This document shows positions 1 through 8,745 of a stretch of 64,000 bases of DNA, piece by piece. The notes beneath the pieces were generated by a model. It had not been told where the DNA came from and made no database searches. It saw only the letters and a list, made by a program, of their open reading frames with translations. The position numbers and the translations under genes were made by a program. This DNA comes from Halopseudomonas aestusnigri (GTDB taxonomy: Bacteria; Pseudomonadota; Gammaproteobacteria; Pseudomonadales; Pseudomonadaceae). Numbering within the stretch: position 1 is the first letter of the stretch; each line of letters starts with the position of its first letter. The DNA lies in NCBI RefSeq assembly GCF_002197985.1, contig NZ_NBYK01000002.1, positions 275,041-339,040 on the forward strand, read 5' to 3'.

Positions 1-470
1 TAGGCCGCCAGCATGTTCTCGCGCTCGCTGAGCAGGTGCCCGGCTACCAGCGTCAGCGTCTGACCGTGGATACGGCTTTGCTGGGTAACCAGTCGATAGG
101 ATGGCTCACCCGAGCCCTCTTGAAAATGCGGCTCCGGGCCGGCGTGCAGATCCGGTAATGGCAGTTCGCGGGGATTGATGCTGATCAGCACCGTGCCGCT
201 GCTATCGAGCACCCAAAGGAAATGTTCGGTGTTGCCGAGCATGTTGGCGTACAGCTCGGGTCGTGCCCGCAACGCCTGTATATCCGCTGCGTCGCGCAGC
301 AGGTTCGCCATGCGGTCGAGCCGTCCAAGCAGGGTCTGGTCATCGCGCCAGGCGATTTCCTGCTGCAGCGAGCGGTACAGATACAGACCGATGCCGCCGA
401 GCACCAGCAGGCTGACCAGTGCGAAGGCCAGCGCAAGGCGCAGGCTGAGGGAGCGCCGCCAACGGTTCAT
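1..470 (-). CDS. Sensor histidine kinase, heavy-metal/HprS-CusS type (N-terminal part only)
   Basis: The gene runs off the left edge, so only about 156 N-terminal residues are visible. They begin [18 protein letters not shown], a basic start followed by a membrane segment at about residues 9-32, then a periplasmic region typical of the CusS/CopS/IrlS/HprS sensor family. HAMP and kinase domains would lie outside the window. The ATG at 470 overlaps the stop of the upstream response regulator in an ATGA arrangement, so the two are translationally coupled. The gene next to hiuH suggests an HprS-like redox sensor rather than a metal sensor, but the signal is not visible in the sequence. Confidence 0.85.
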   Translation of the reverse strand, partial: MNRWRRSLSLRLALAFALVSLLVLGGIGLYLYRSLQQEIAWRDDQTLLGRLDRMANLLRDAADIQALRARPELYANMLGNTEHFLWVLDSSGTVLISINPRELPLPDLHAGPEPHFQEGSGEPSYRLVTQQSRIHGQTLTLVAGHLLSERENMLAA

Positions 471-1138
471 GGTGCCTCGTCCAGCTTGTAACCCATGCCG
501 CGTACGGTGTGAATCAGCTTGAGATCAAACGGGTCATCAAGCTTGGCGCGCAGACGGCGCACGGCAACGTCAACCACATTGGTGTCGCTCTCGAAATTGA
601 TATTCCAGACCTCCGATGCGATGCGGCTGCGCGACATGACTTCACCGGGGTGGCTGACCAGCAACTGCAACAGGGCAAATTCGCGGTTGGTCAGATGAAT
701 GCGCTGGCCCTGGCGGTGTACCTGTCGCCGCAGCAGGTCGACCTGCAGGTCCGCCAGCCGGTAGAACTCGACCTCACGCAGCGGTGCCCGACGCAGCAGA
801 CTGCGCACGCGGGCCAGCAGTTCGGCGTAGGAGAACGGTTTGACCAGATAGTCGTCGGCGCCCAGTTCCAGACCCTTTACCCGGTCCTCAATGCTGTCGC
901 GGGCGGTCAGGAACAGCACCGGCGTATCGGCGCGGCTGCGGATCAGACGCAGCAACTGCCAGCCGTCCATACCGGGCAGCATGACGTCGAGTATTACCAG
1001 ATCAAAACGGTCTTCCTCTATTAAGTGGCGCGCATCAAGGCCGTTGAGCGCGATGTCGACCTGAAAGCCGGACTCGCTCAGTCCGCGTTGCAGGTACTCG
1101 GCTGCCTTGGGTTCATCTTCTGCCACCAGAATGCGCAT
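467..1138 (-). CDS. OmpR-family response regulator, HprR/CusR-like
   Basis: 223 residues. An N-terminal receiver domain (about 1-115) has acidic residues E7-D8-E9, phospho-acceptor D51 in [10 protein letters not shown] and a [11 protein letters not shown] segment. A C-terminal OmpR-type winged helix (about 125-220) carries [13 protein letters not shown] and [13 protein letters not shown] longer in-frame reading upstream to 1411 lacks domain sense; the start at 1138 begins directly with [10 protein letters not shown]. It is the first gene of a two-gene operon with the sensor kinase. It is divergent from the HbpS-like and hiuH genes, with an HprR-like palindrome in between, so it probably activates both directions. 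The family includes metal and hydrogen peroxide responders. Confidence 0.93.
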   Translation of the reverse strand: MRILVAEDEPKAAEYLQRGLSESGFQVDIALNGLDARHLIEEDRFDLVILDVMLPGMDGWQLLRLIRSRADTPVLFLTARDSIEDRVKGLELGADDYLVKPFSYAELLARVRSLLRRAPLREVEFYRLADLQVDLLRRQVHRQGQRIHLTNREFALLQLLVSHPGEVMSRSRIASEVWNINFESDTNVVDVAVRRLRAKLDDPFDLKLIHTVRGMGYKLDEAP

Positions 1139-1189
1139 CGTGTTCTCCTCGTTCAGGCTGACAGAGTAGAGCCAAGCGCGCCGGATGCC

Positions 1190-1207
1190 CATTACAAAAG
1201 CGTAATC
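1190..1207. promoter_or_regulatory. HprR (YedW)-like operator
   Basis: CATTACAAAAGCGTAATC reads as an imperfect palindrome. It matches 15 of 18 positions of the E. coli HprR/YedW box as I recall it (CATTACAAAATTGTAATG). It lies 52 bases upstream of the response regulator start and 74 bases upstream of the divergent HbpS-like gene, a natural place to control both. Binding is inferred. Confidence 0.6.
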
Positions 1208-1280
1208 TGCCGGCAATGCTGCCGATGGCCTGGGCGCTGCAGGATGCGGCTGTGCTTGAGCAACCCAGGAGATTCCGCAG

Positions 1281-1775
1281 ATGCACATATCCAAACCAGT
1301 CCTTGCGCTGGCCGTCGGCCTTGGCGCCGGTGCCGTGCAGGCCGAAACCGTTGCCATTGCCAGCCGCCCCGACCTCACGCTGTCACTGGCCAATGAACTG
1401 GCCGATGCCACGCTAGCGGCCTGCCACGCCCAGCAGCGAACCGCTGTGGTGGCCGTGGTCGACCGGTCCGGTCAACTGGTCAGCCTGCAGCGTGACGACA
1501 ACGTAGGCCCGCACAACACCGTTGCTGCCCAGCGCAAGGCCTTCACCGCGCTGTCGACCAAGACACCAACGCTGGTGCTCGCCGAGCAAGCCCAAAGAAA
1601 TGCCGATGCTGCCAACCTCACGACCCTTGATGAGCTGTTGCTGCTGGGTGGGGGCGTGCCCGTGCTGGTCGACGGCGCAGTCATCGGCGCGGTGGGCGTG
1701 GCCGGTGCTGGCGGCGCCGAAACCGATCAGGCCTGCGCCCAGAGCGCTATTTCACAGGTATTCCCGGCGCAATAA
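1281..1775 (+). CDS. Secreted GlcG/HbpS-family (DUF336) heme-binding-like protein
   Basis: 164 residues. A signal peptide (about 1-20, cleavage near AVQA-ET) is followed by one GlcG/HbpS domain: the [14 protein letters not shown] strand, the [13 protein letters not shown] helix and the glycine-rich [20 protein letters not shown] stretch typical of the family. HbpS of Streptomyces is an extracellular heme-binding protein that works with the SenS/SenR two-component system; other members are GlcG-like and of uncertain role. AGGAG at 1267-1271 serves as ribosome-binding site. It is followed after 33 bases by hiuH and probably co-transcribed. A periplasmic accessory to the adjacent sensor kinase is an attractive but unproven role. 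Confidence 0.85.
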   Translation: MHISKPVLALAVGLGAGAVQAETVAIASRPDLTLSLANELADATLAACHAQQRTAVVAVVDRSGQLVSLQRDDNVGPHNTVAAQRKAFTALSTKTPTLVLAEQAQRNADAANLTTLDELLLLGGGVPVLVDGAVIGAVGVAGAGGAETDQACAQSAISQVFPAQ

Positions 1776-1808
1776 CGCGCATTTATCTCACTGTCTGGAG
1801 TTATGTTT

Positions 1809-2219
1809 ATGAATCGTATCCTTGTTACCGCTGGCGCTGTGCTGCTGGCAACCATGAGCAGCCTGGCCGCCGCTGCGAACAACCCGCTCAGCGTTCACGT
1901 ACTCAATCTTGAGAGCGGCTTGCCGTCACCGGACGTTCAGGTAACGCTGGAGCGTCTGCAGGGTGAGCAATGGCAGGCACTCAGCGAAGGTGTGACCAAC
2001 GCACAGGGCCGCATTACCGGGCTGTATCCGGACGACCAGACACTCACGGACGGCACCTACCGCGTGACCTTCAAAACCGGTGACTGGTTTGCGAAGCAGC
2101 AGGCCAAGACCTTCTTCCCGGAAGTGCCGGTGATCTTCGAGGTCGATGCCTCCGTGCCTCATTACCACATCCCGTTGCTGCTCAGCCCCTACGGCTTCTC
2201 AACCTACCGCGGTAACTGA
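1809..2219 (+). CDS. hiuH: Periplasmic 5-hydroxyisourate hydrolase (transthyretin-like)
   Basis: About 136 residues. A signal peptide (to about SLAAAA) precedes a transthyretin-like fold starting NNPLSVHVLNLESGLP. It shows the family hallmarks LSVHVLN near the mature N-terminus, HYHIPLLLSPYGFSTYRG at the C-terminus and the catalytic His/Arg context. The last residues are YRGN where most HIU hydrolases end YRGS. An ATG also occurs at 1803, but GGAG at 1797-1800 is correctly spaced only for the ATG at 1809. The enzyme hydrolyses 5-hydroxyisourate in urate breakdown; periplasmic forms next to HprRS-type systems are known in enterobacteria. No other urate genes are in the window. Confidence 0.9.
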   Translation: MNRILVTAGAVLLATMSSLAAAANNPLSVHVLNLESGLPSPDVQVTLERLQGEQWQALSEGVTNAQGRITGLYPDDQTLTDGTYRVTFKTGDWFAKQQAKTFFPEVPVIFEVDASVPHYHIPLLLSPYGFSTYRGN

Positions 2220-2224
2220 GTCTT

Positions 2225-2253
2225 GCGCGGCGACCTGAGGAGGGGCGCCGCGC
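2225..2253 (+). terminator. Possible terminator after hiuH
   Basis: GCGCGGCG at 2225-2232 pairs with CGCCGCGC at 2246-2253 around a 13-base loop, followed by a short T run at 2260-2263. It sits between the converging hiuH and DMT transporter genes. The T tract is short, so this is a moderate call. Confidence 0.4.
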
Positions 2254-2254
2254 C

Positions 2255-3154
2255 TCAGCTTTTGCGGATCAGGTAAATGCCAGCTATCACCAGTGCCGTG
2301 CCACCGAGCTGCACCCAGGTCAGCGGTTCGGCCAGCAGCAGCCAGCTGAAGAAAATGGTCATGACCGGACCAAGCATCCCCACCAAAACCGTCGGCCCTG
2401 CGCCAATACGCTGAATCGCGCCGGACTGAAAGAAGATCGGCAGCACGGTCGAGAACAGCGCCATGGCGGCGCAGTAGGCGTAGATTGGCCACGGCTGGAT
2501 CAGGTCGCTGATCGGGTTGGTCACCACAAAGTGCAGCTGCGCGGCGAGGATCGACACGATCAACGCCAGAATGGAGAACTGCGCGGCACCGAGTTTGGCG
2601 ATCGACACTTCGGCGAACGCGGTATAGCAGGCGTATGACACGGCCGAGGCGAACACCAGGGCAGCACCGATCCAGGGCGCAATGCTGTCTTCAGAGAACT
2701 GGTGGCCGCTGAGAAACACCAGACTCACCCCCGCGTAGCAGAGCACCAGGGCGCCGATCAGACGCGGGCTGGCGGTTTTACCAAGAAATAGCAGGCCGAT
2801 CAGGATGGTGATGGTCGGGTAGGTGAACAGGATTACCCGCTCCAGCCCGGCAGAGATGTACTGCAACCCGGCAAAGTCCAGAATCGACGCGCCGTAGTAA
2901 CCGGTCAGACCGAGAAAGATCAGCAGCGCCCAATCCTTGCGGTTGAGGCGGGGGCCGGTGCGCAGATAGGCGTAACCGCTGAGCAGGAACATCGGCAGCG
3001 AAAACAGCATGCGCAGCGAGAGCAGGGTAATCGCGTCGACGGGGCCGACGAGATAGGCGAGCTTGACGAAAATCGCCTTGAACGAGAAGCCGAAGGCAGC
3101 TAGGACGGCGAGCAGCATGCCGGTTTGTCGTGGGGTAAGGGCGGTGCGAGTCAT
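2255..3154 (-). CDS. DMT-superfamily (EamA) transporter
   Basis: 299 residues, the usual length for a two-EamA-domain carrier with ten membrane helices. The first repeat covers about residues 8-140 and the second about 155-295, each closing with a hydrophobic helix (for example LLFLGKTASPRLIGALVLCYAGV and LLLAEPLTWVQLGGTALVIAGIY). The family exports or imports small metabolites and amino acids; the substrate cannot be read from the sequence. It is transcribed away from a LysR regulator across a 104-base intergenic region, the usual regulator/exporter layout. It converges on hiuH. Confidence 0.88.
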   Translation of the reverse strand: MTRTALTPRQTGMLLAVLAAFGFSFKAIFVKLAYLVGPVDAITLLSLRMLFSLPMFLLSGYAYLRTGPRLNRKDWALLIFLGLTGYYGASILDFAGLQYISAGLERVILFTYPTITILIGLLFLGKTASPRLIGALVLCYAGVSLVFLSGHQFSEDSIAPWIGAALVFASAVSYACYTAFAEVSIAKLGAAQFSILALIVSILAAQLHFVVTNPISDLIQPWPIYAYCAAMALFSTVLPIFFQSGAIQRIGAGPTVLVGMLGPVMTIFFSWLLLAEPLTWVQLGGTALVIAGIYLIRKS

Positions 3155-3258
3155 ATAGCACTCTGCTGAGTTTGTTCAACTTGTTGGATGCTATTGTGCT
3201 TTTACTGCCTATAGAATTGCGTTTTCCCCACTGAAGCGTTCGTATTTTTCGAATTCAT

Positions 3259-4140
3259 ATGAAATACAACCTGACCGACCTGCGATTGTTCATCGCCATA
3301 GCCGAGTGCCAGAGCCTCACACACGGGGCCGAACGGGCATTCCTTGCGCCATCTTCCGCCAGCCACCGAATCAAGATGCTGGAGGCCTCGCTTGGTACGG
3401 TGTTGTTGCACCGTCGCTCGCGCGGGGTGGAGCTGACACGCGCCGGCGAGATATTTCTGCGTCATGCCCGTCAGGTGTTTGCCCGGCTGGAGCAAATGCA
3501 TTCGGATCTCGCGCCCTTTGCCGAAGGGGTGCAGGGGCATGTGCGGCTGTGGGCCAACACGCACGCGATTCACAACTACCTGCCGAATGATCTGGCAGCG
3601 TTCCTGGCTGAGCATCCGCAGGTCAGCGTGAATCTGGAGGAGCACACCAGCGCCGACATCCTCGCCGGTGTTGCTCGCGGTGACGCAGAAATCGGCATCG
3701 TTGCCGGCTACGACGACTATCAGGAAGTTGATTTGGTGCCATATCGGGCGGATCGGCTGGTCTTGATCACCGATCCAGGGCATCGTCTGGCGACAGCCGG
3801 CTCATTGGCTTTCGCCCAGGTGATCGGTGAGCCCTTTGTCATGCTGCATGCGGGCTCGGCGATCCATACCTTCACCATGAATACCGCTTCCAACATGGGC
3901 TCGCATTTGAACGTGCGCGTGCAGGTCAACAGCTTCGAGGCGGTATGCCGAATGGTTGCCGCTGGGGTTGGGGTTGGTCTGGTGCCGCGTGAGGCAGTCA
4001 AGCTGTCGGGCCGCCAGCCGGTATCGATCATCGAAGTGGAAGACGGCTGGGCTCAGCGTGACCTGAAAATCTGCACCAGCAGCAAGGCTCCGGTTTCATC
4101 GTTCGCCCGCGCCCTGATCGATCATTTGCTCGCTGAATAG
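3259..4140 (+). CDS. LysR-family transcriptional regulator
   Basis: 293 residues. An N-terminal winged helix-turn-helix (about 1-60: LTDLRLFIAIAECQSL, then APSSASHRIKMLEASLG and LHRRSRGVELTRAGE) precedes a periplasmic-binding-like effector domain (about 90-290). It is divergent from the DMT transporter at 2255-3154, which is its likely target. The effector is unknown. The PhyH gene downstream is on the same strand but separated by nearly 200 bases, so it is probably a separate unit. Confidence 0.9.
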   Translation: MKYNLTDLRLFIAIAECQSLTHGAERAFLAPSSASHRIKMLEASLGTVLLHRRSRGVELTRAGEIFLRHARQVFARLEQMHSDLAPFAEGVQGHVRLWANTHAIHNYLPNDLAAFLAEHPQVSVNLEEHTSADILAGVARGDAEIGIVAGYDDYQEVDLVPYRADRLVLITDPGHRLATAGSLAFAQVIGEPFVMLHAGSAIHTFTMNTASNMGSHLNVRVQVNSFEAVCRMVAAGVGVGLVPREAVKLSGRQPVSIIEVEDGWAQRDLKICTSSKAPVSSFARALIDHLLAE

Positions 4141-4337
4141 CCCCTCAACAGCAGACTGACCAGTCCGGTAATTGGCAGGATCGTCCGCCTTGTGCCCCTT
4201 ATCAGGGGAGCCAGCCTCTCTACAATGGGATATCGCCGCGCTGCGCTTGGCGCGGTCATCGCATCGTTCACGTCCACCGATGCCGACAGGTGCCTCGCAT
4301 CTGCGCGTCGGCCAACAACGACAACAGGGGGGCGAGC

Positions 4338-5195
4338 ATGAGTCAGCGTGTGTTATCCGGTGACAGTGAGTACCTTAAAAGCGGCTACGCCAAGGCTTAC
4401 CAGTCGACTGCCGGCAGTCAGGAGGCGGTCGATGCCGCCGAGCTTGAGCGGCTGCATGCAGCACTGTTGCGCGACGGCTATGTGATTCTGGAGCGGATTG
4501 TCCCCGCGGCACAGGTCGAGCAGATCAGTGCCGAGTTGCGCAGCCTGCTGCCCGCGCACTGCGGGCGCAACGATTTTGAGGGCACGCTGACCCAGCGGCT
4601 CTACGCGGTGATTACCAAGACCCTGGCCTGCAACCCGCTGGTGGAACATCCGCTGGTGCTGGGGTTGCTGGATCGAGTGCTGGCGCCGAATTATCTGCTG
4701 TCGCAGCTGCAGGTGATCAACATTCTGCCCGGCGAGCAGGCGCAACCGCTGCATCACGACGATGCCTTCTACCCGGTGCCGCGTCCACGTCCGCATTTCG
4801 GCGCGGCGACCATTATCGCGATGGACGACTTTACCGCTGACAACGGCGCAACCGTGGTGATCCCCGGCAGCCATACCTGGGACGGCCGTGCGCCAACGCC
4901 CGACGACTGTGCCAGATCGATCCCGGTGATCATGCCCAAGGGCTCAATGGTGCTGTTTCTCGGCACCCTTTGGCATGGCGGTGGCGCCAACCAGAGCGCC
5001 GCGCCGCGTCTTGCCGTGACCGCGCAGTACTGCGAGCCCTGGGTACGTCAGCAGGAGAACTTCAGCCTGTCTGTTCCGCTGCCGCGCGCCCGCGAATGCA
5101 GTCCGCATATTCAGCGCATGCTGGGATATTCGATCCACCCGCCGTTCATGGGCATGGTCAACGGCATGCACCCAAGACGGCTGCTGGAAGACTAG
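4338..5195 (+). CDS. Phytanoyl-CoA dioxygenase (PhyH) family Fe(II)/2-oxoglutarate enzyme
   Basis: 285 residues. The fold is a PhyH-type double-stranded beta helix. An iron-binding H-x-D lies at H139-H140-D141-D142 in QPLHHDDAFYP, the distal histidine is H213 in LWHGGGANQ and the 2-oxoglutarate-binding arginine is R224. An upstream ATG at 4290 gives an unlikely N-terminal tail; the ATG at 4338 has a G-rich ribosome-binding site at 4326-4332. It is followed after 45 bases by an MBL-fold hydrolase and then a convergent HxlR regulator, suggesting a small catabolic or detoxifying unit. The substrate is unknown; the family hydroxylates acyl-CoAs, alkaloids and other small molecules. Confidence 0.85.
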   Translation: MSQRVLSGDSEYLKSGYAKAYQSTAGSQEAVDAAELERLHAALLRDGYVILERIVPAAQVEQISAELRSLLPAHCGRNDFEGTLTQRLYAVITKTLACNPLVEHPLVLGLLDRVLAPNYLLSQLQVINILPGEQAQPLHHDDAFYPVPRPRPHFGAATIIAMDDFTADNGATVVIPGSHTWDGRAPTPDDCARSIPVIMPKGSMVLFLGTLWHGGGANQSAAPRLAVTAQYCEPWVRQQENFSLSVPLPRARECSPHIQRMLGYSIHPPFMGMVNGMHPRRLLED

Positions 5196-5240
5196 CCCGG
5201 CTGACCCACTCCTCACTCCTGATCAAGAAGCAGTAACGCT

Positions 5241-6281
5241 ATGGCTACAGAAGGTCTGATTTATCCGCTTAACACACCCGCACTGGGCGCTACGCTGGAG
5301 GTGCAGCCGGGCGTGCTGTGGATTCGCATGCCGCTGCCCTTCAGGCTGGATCACGTGAACCTTTGGGCGTTGCGTGACCGCGACGGTTGGGCGCTGATTG
5401 ATACCGGCGTCTGGACAAAACAGGCGATGGGCGTCTGGAAACACCTGTTTGATGAGGTGCTGGGTGGCCTGCCGGTGACGCGGGTGATTTGTACTCACCG
5501 TCATGCGGATCACGCAGGTCTCGCCGGCTGGCTGGTCGACCGCTTTGGTTGCGAGCTGTGGATGCCGCATATCGAATATCACGCCTGCAACGCGGCGCGG
5601 CTGCAGGGCCGGGAAGCCCCCGACGTGGAGCTGGCGTTCTACCGTCGTGCCGGCTGGAATGACAGCGCGCTCGCTTACTGGCGCGACAACTACGGTGGTA
5701 TCTCCAGCATGGTGCATCCGTTGCCGGAGTACTTCCGCCGTATCTGTGACGGCGACGTACTCAGCATTGGCGAGCACGACTGGCAGGTGATCGTCGCTCA
5801 GGGCCATACCGCCGAGCATGCCTGCCTGTACTGCCCGGAACTCGAGTTGTTTATCTCCGGCGATCAGGTATTGCCGCTGATTTCATCCAACGTATCGGTG
5901 CAGGCCCGCGAGCCGGATGGCGACCCGCTGGGCGAGTGGATGGTCTCAATGCGGCGGATTCGCGACAGGGTCAGCGATCGCGTGCTGGTACTGCCTTCCC
6001 ACAATGACTGCTTCCGTGGCCTGCACGCGCGAATCAATGATCTGGTAGACAGTCAGCAGCGCCTGCTGGAGCGGCTGCATGCCGAGCTGCGCGAACCCCG
6101 CCGCAGTGTCGATATTTTCGAGTGCCTGTTTGGTCGGCCGATTGGCATGGATGACGGCATCGTGCTGGCGCTGGCGACCGGTGAAAGCCGCGCCAACCTC
6201 AACTGCCTGATTGCGCAGGGCCAGGTCGAAATGCAGCACGATGCCTATGGCGTGGAGTGGTATCGGGCCCGCGGGCACTGA
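5241..6281 (+). CDS. MBL-fold metallo-hydrolase
   Basis: 346 residues. The zinc-binding HxHxDH motif is in full at about residues 86-91 (THRHADHAG). Later metal ligands fit GHTAEHAC near residue 192, SGDQVLP near 208 and LPSHND near 250. A C-terminal extension of about 80 residues has a winged-helix look, as in several two-domain glyoxalase-II/LACTB2-like hydrolases. No signal peptide is seen, so it should be cytoplasmic. It shares a likely operon with the PhyH dioxygenase. A thioester, lactone or phosphodiester substrate is possible; nothing in the sequence decides. Confidence 0.85.
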   Translation: MATEGLIYPLNTPALGATLEVQPGVLWIRMPLPFRLDHVNLWALRDRDGWALIDTGVWTKQAMGVWKHLFDEVLGGLPVTRVICTHRHADHAGLAGWLVDRFGCELWMPHIEYHACNAARLQGREAPDVELAFYRRAGWNDSALAYWRDNYGGISSMVHPLPEYFRRICDGDVLSIGEHDWQVIVAQGHTAEHACLYCPELELFISGDQVLPLISSNVSVQAREPDGDPLGEWMVSMRRIRDRVSDRVLVLPSHNDCFRGLHARINDLVDSQQRLLERLHAELREPRRSVDIFECLFGRPIGMDDGIVLALATGESRANLNCLIAQGQVEMQHDAYGVEWYRARGH

Positions 6282-6282
6282 A

Positions 6283-6786
6283 TCAGGTGGTCAACGCTGG
6301 GGGAGCGTACTCGCGGCCAAGCCGCTCGCGCATCGCGTCGCTGGCGGCCGGCCCCGGTTGCACTGTGCACTGTTGCGGCACGAGCACTCGGCCGTCCTCC
6401 GGGTCGGTAAAGGCCAACTGCAGGCGCCTGCCGGTGTCACGATCCACCACCTGCACGCTTTCGCCCTCAGTGGCATAGTGGCGATTGCCCCAGTCAACGA
6501 AGGCCATCAGCACCGACGCAAAGTCCTCACCCTTGGCCGTCGGCACGTATTCGTAGCGCAGCGGTCGCTGGCTGTAAGGCACCCGTTCCAGCATTCCGGC
6601 CTCGACCAGTGCGTTCAGACGCCGGGTCAGCATGTTCGGTGCAATGCCTAAACTCTGAGAGAACTGATCGAACCGGCGCAGCCCCTGCAGGGCGTCACGC
6701 ATCAGCAAAATACTCCACCACTCGCCGACCTGATCCAGGCTGCGGGCAATGGGGCATTCAACGTGGGTGAGCTTATTTCGCTGCAC
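6283..6786 (-). CDS. HxlR-family transcriptional regulator
   Basis: 167 residues. The HxlR winged helix occupies about residues 8-105: a cysteine in ECPIARSLDQVGEWWSILLMRDAL near residue 11, then LTRRLNALVEAGMLERVPY and YVPTAKGEDF. About 60 further residues follow, longer than minimal HxlR proteins, and could bind a ligand. It converges on the MBL-fold gene with one base between stop codons. HxlR proteins often sense electrophiles or oxidants through the conserved cysteine; here that is inference. The adjacent PhyH/MBL pair is its most likely target. Confidence 0.88.
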   Translation of the reverse strand: MQRNKLTHVECPIARSLDQVGEWWSILLMRDALQGLRRFDQFSQSLGIAPNMLTRRLNALVEAGMLERVPYSQRPLRYEYVPTAKGEDFASVLMAFVDWGNRHYATEGESVQVVDRDTGRRLQLAFTDPEDGRVLVPQQCTVQPGPAASDAMRERLGREYAPPALTT

Positions 6787-6883
6787 AAATCTGATCGTCC
6801 GGTTGCATACAAGGTACTGTCTTGGGGGACTCTGTGCTTGATGAGGTACAGTGGAGGCAGTGCAGGAGGTAAAAGCAGATGGC

Positions 6884-6909
6884 GCGGGCGGCGGCGTGGA
6901 GCCGCCCGC
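6884..6909 (-). terminator. Probable terminator of the acyl-CoA dehydrogenase gene
   Basis: GCGGGCGGC at 6884-6892 pairs perfectly with GCCGCCCGC at 6901-6909. On the minus strand the hairpin follows the stop at 6943 and is succeeded by a TTTT run about 8-12 bases later, as expected for intrinsic termination. Confidence 0.55.
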
Positions 6910-6942
6910 AACCTTTCCGATTTCAGGCTCTGAGGCCCAAAC

Positions 6943-8745
6943 TCAGAACCAGGCGTCTTGCATGTCGTAGGTCAGGCGGTTGCCGGCGCTCAGCAGGCGG
7001 GCCTGGCTGGCGAGGCTGGCCAGTTCCCAGTCCATGAAGTAGCGCGCGGCGTGCAGCTTGCCCTGGTAGAAGTCGGCCTCGCTGCCGTCTGCACCAGCCT
7101 CCAGCGCGCGTTCGGCCACCAGTGCCTGACGCAGCCAGATCCAGCCGACAACCACGCGACCAAACAGGTCGAGGTAGGCGGTGGCGTTGGCCAGACCCAG
7201 ATCGACGTCAGCAGCGACCTGTTGCAGCAGATCGCTGCTCACCTGATCCAGAATGCCAACCGCGTCGTTCAGCGCCGCGGCCATGCCAGCGCACTGTTTG
7301 CTGGTGCCGGCTTCGGCAATGCTGGCGCGCGCTGCGGCGAGGAACAGGCGGTAGCCCTTGCCGCCGCGCTGGCTCAGCTTGCGGCCCAGCAGGTCGAGGC
7401 CGTGGATGCCTTCGGTGCCTTCGTGGATCGGATTCAGGCGGTTGTCGCGGTAGTACTGTTCCAGCGGATATTCGCGGATGTAACCGGAGCCGCCGAGGAT
7501 CTGGATACCCAGATCGGAGGCGATCACGCCGTACTTGGACGGGTAGGACTTGACCATCGGGATCAGCAGATCGAGCAGCTCGTTGGCGTCTTCACGCTCG
7601 GCTTCGGTGGGCGCGGTGTGCGAGTCCTCGAACAGGCTGCTGGCATACAGGCACAGGCTCAGGCTGCCTTCGGCGTAGACCTTCTGCTGCAGCAACATGC
7701 GACGCACGTCAGCGTGCTGGACGATGCGCACCTGGGTTGACAGCGGGTCCTTGCTGCCCGGCAGACGGCCCTGCGGGCGTTCGCGGGCGTAGTCGAGCGC
7801 GTGAATGTAGCTCTGATAGGCCAGCACGGAGGCGCCGAGGGCTACGCCGATACGGGCTTCGTTCATCATCTGGAACATGTACGACAAGCCCTTGTTGGCC
7901 TCGCCGACCAGATAGCCGACCGCACCGTCCTGCTCACCGAAGCTCAGTACGGTGGAGGTGGTGTTGCGGTAACCCATCTTGTGCAGCAGACCGGCCAGTG
8001 CGACGTCGTTGCGCGCGCCCAGGCTGCCGTCCTCGTTGACCAGCACCTTGGGTACCAGGAACAGCGAGATGCCCTTGACGCCAGCCGGTGCGCCTTCGAT
8101 ACGAGCCAGCACCATGTGCACGATGTTGTCGGTCAGCTCGTGGTCGCCGCCGGAGATGAACATCTTCTGGCCGAATACGCGGTAGCTGCCGTCTGCTGCC
8201 GGGCGCGCGGTGGTGCGGATGTCGCCCAGCGCGGAGCCCTGGCCCGGCTCGGTCAGGGCCATGGTGCCGCTGTAGCGGCCGTCCAGCATCGGCGGCAGGA
8301 AACGCTCGCGCAACGCATCGCTGGCGAAGCTCTTGACCAGGTTGGCGGAGCCGATGGTCAGGAAGGAGTAGCCGGAAGTGGAGATATTGGCGGCGCTGAA
8401 ATACGCAACGCAGCTGCGCAGGATGACTTCCGGCAGTTGCAGGCCACCGTCTTCGGCGTCGTGGTGCGCAGCGTGGAAACCAGCTTCGGCCAGAGCATCC
8501 CAGGCGGCTTTGGTTTCCGGAATCAGGGTGACCTTTTCGCCGTCGAAGGTCGGCTCGTTGGCATCGCCTTTCTGGTTGTGCGGAGCAAGAAATTCGGCAG
8601 CGATGCCGCGGGCGGTTTCCAGCGTGGCGTCGAAGACGGCGCGGTCGTGCTCGGCGTAGCGCGGGCGTTGCAGCAGCGCCTCGGTGTCGAGCATTTCGTA
8701 GAGCTGGAAATTCAGCTCGCGTTCGTTCAGCAGCTTGTCAGACAT
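6943..8745 (-). CDS. Acyl-CoA dehydrogenase, large (about 600 aa) DmdC/FadE-like class
   Basis: 600 residues, longer than the usual 380-residue enzymes. A short N-terminal segment (LNFQLYEMLDTEALL) and a C-terminal domain of about 120 residues flank the ACAD core, as in the DmdC and pseudomonad FadE1/FadE2 class. Seen motifs are MALTEPGQGSALGDIRT (FAD/substrate loop, about 185-200) and HEGTEGIHGLDLLGRK (about 440-455), which contains the catalytic glutamate in this class. The ATG at 8790 is possible, but GAGG sits correctly in front of the ATG at 8745. The enzyme introduces the alpha-beta double bond in acyl-CoAs. Chain length is not predictable. The MalT-like regulator lies directly upstream on the same strand. 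Confidence 0.92.
   Translation of the reverse strand: MSDKLLNERELNFQLYEMLDTEALLQRPRYAEHDRAVFDATLETARGIAAEFLAPHNQKGDANEPTFDGEKVTLIPETKAAWDALAEAGFHAAHHDAEDGGLQLPEVILRSCVAYFSAANISTSGYSFLTIGSANLVKSFASDALRERFLPPMLDGRYSGTMALTEPGQGSALGDIRTTARPAADGSYRVFGQKMFISGGDHELTDNIVHMVLARIEGAPAGVKGISLFLVPKVLVNEDGSLGARNDVALAGLLHKMGYRNTTSTVLSFGEQDGAVGYLVGEANKGLSYMFQMMNEARIGVALGASVLAYQSYIHALDYARERPQGRLPGSKDPLSTQVRIVQHADVRRMLLQQKVYAEGSLSLCLYASSLFEDSHTAPTEAEREDANELLDLLIPMVKSYPSKYGVIASDLGIQILGGSGYIREYPLEQYYRDNRLNPIHEGTEGIHGLDLLGRKLSQRGGKGYRLFLAAARASIAEAGTSKQCAGMAAALNDAVGILDQVSSDLLQQVAADVDLGLANATAYLDLFGRVVVGWIWLRQALVAERALEAGADGSEADFYQGKLHAARYFMDWELASLASQARLLSAGNRLTYDMQDAWF

Noticed and set aside
467-1411. Extended 314-residue version of the response regulator
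   Set aside because: The extra N-terminus crosses the operator and promoter region and has no homology-like content; the receiver domain begins at 1138.
2255-6786. A horizontally acquired island
   Set aside because: No integrase, direct repeats or obvious base-composition shift was seen.
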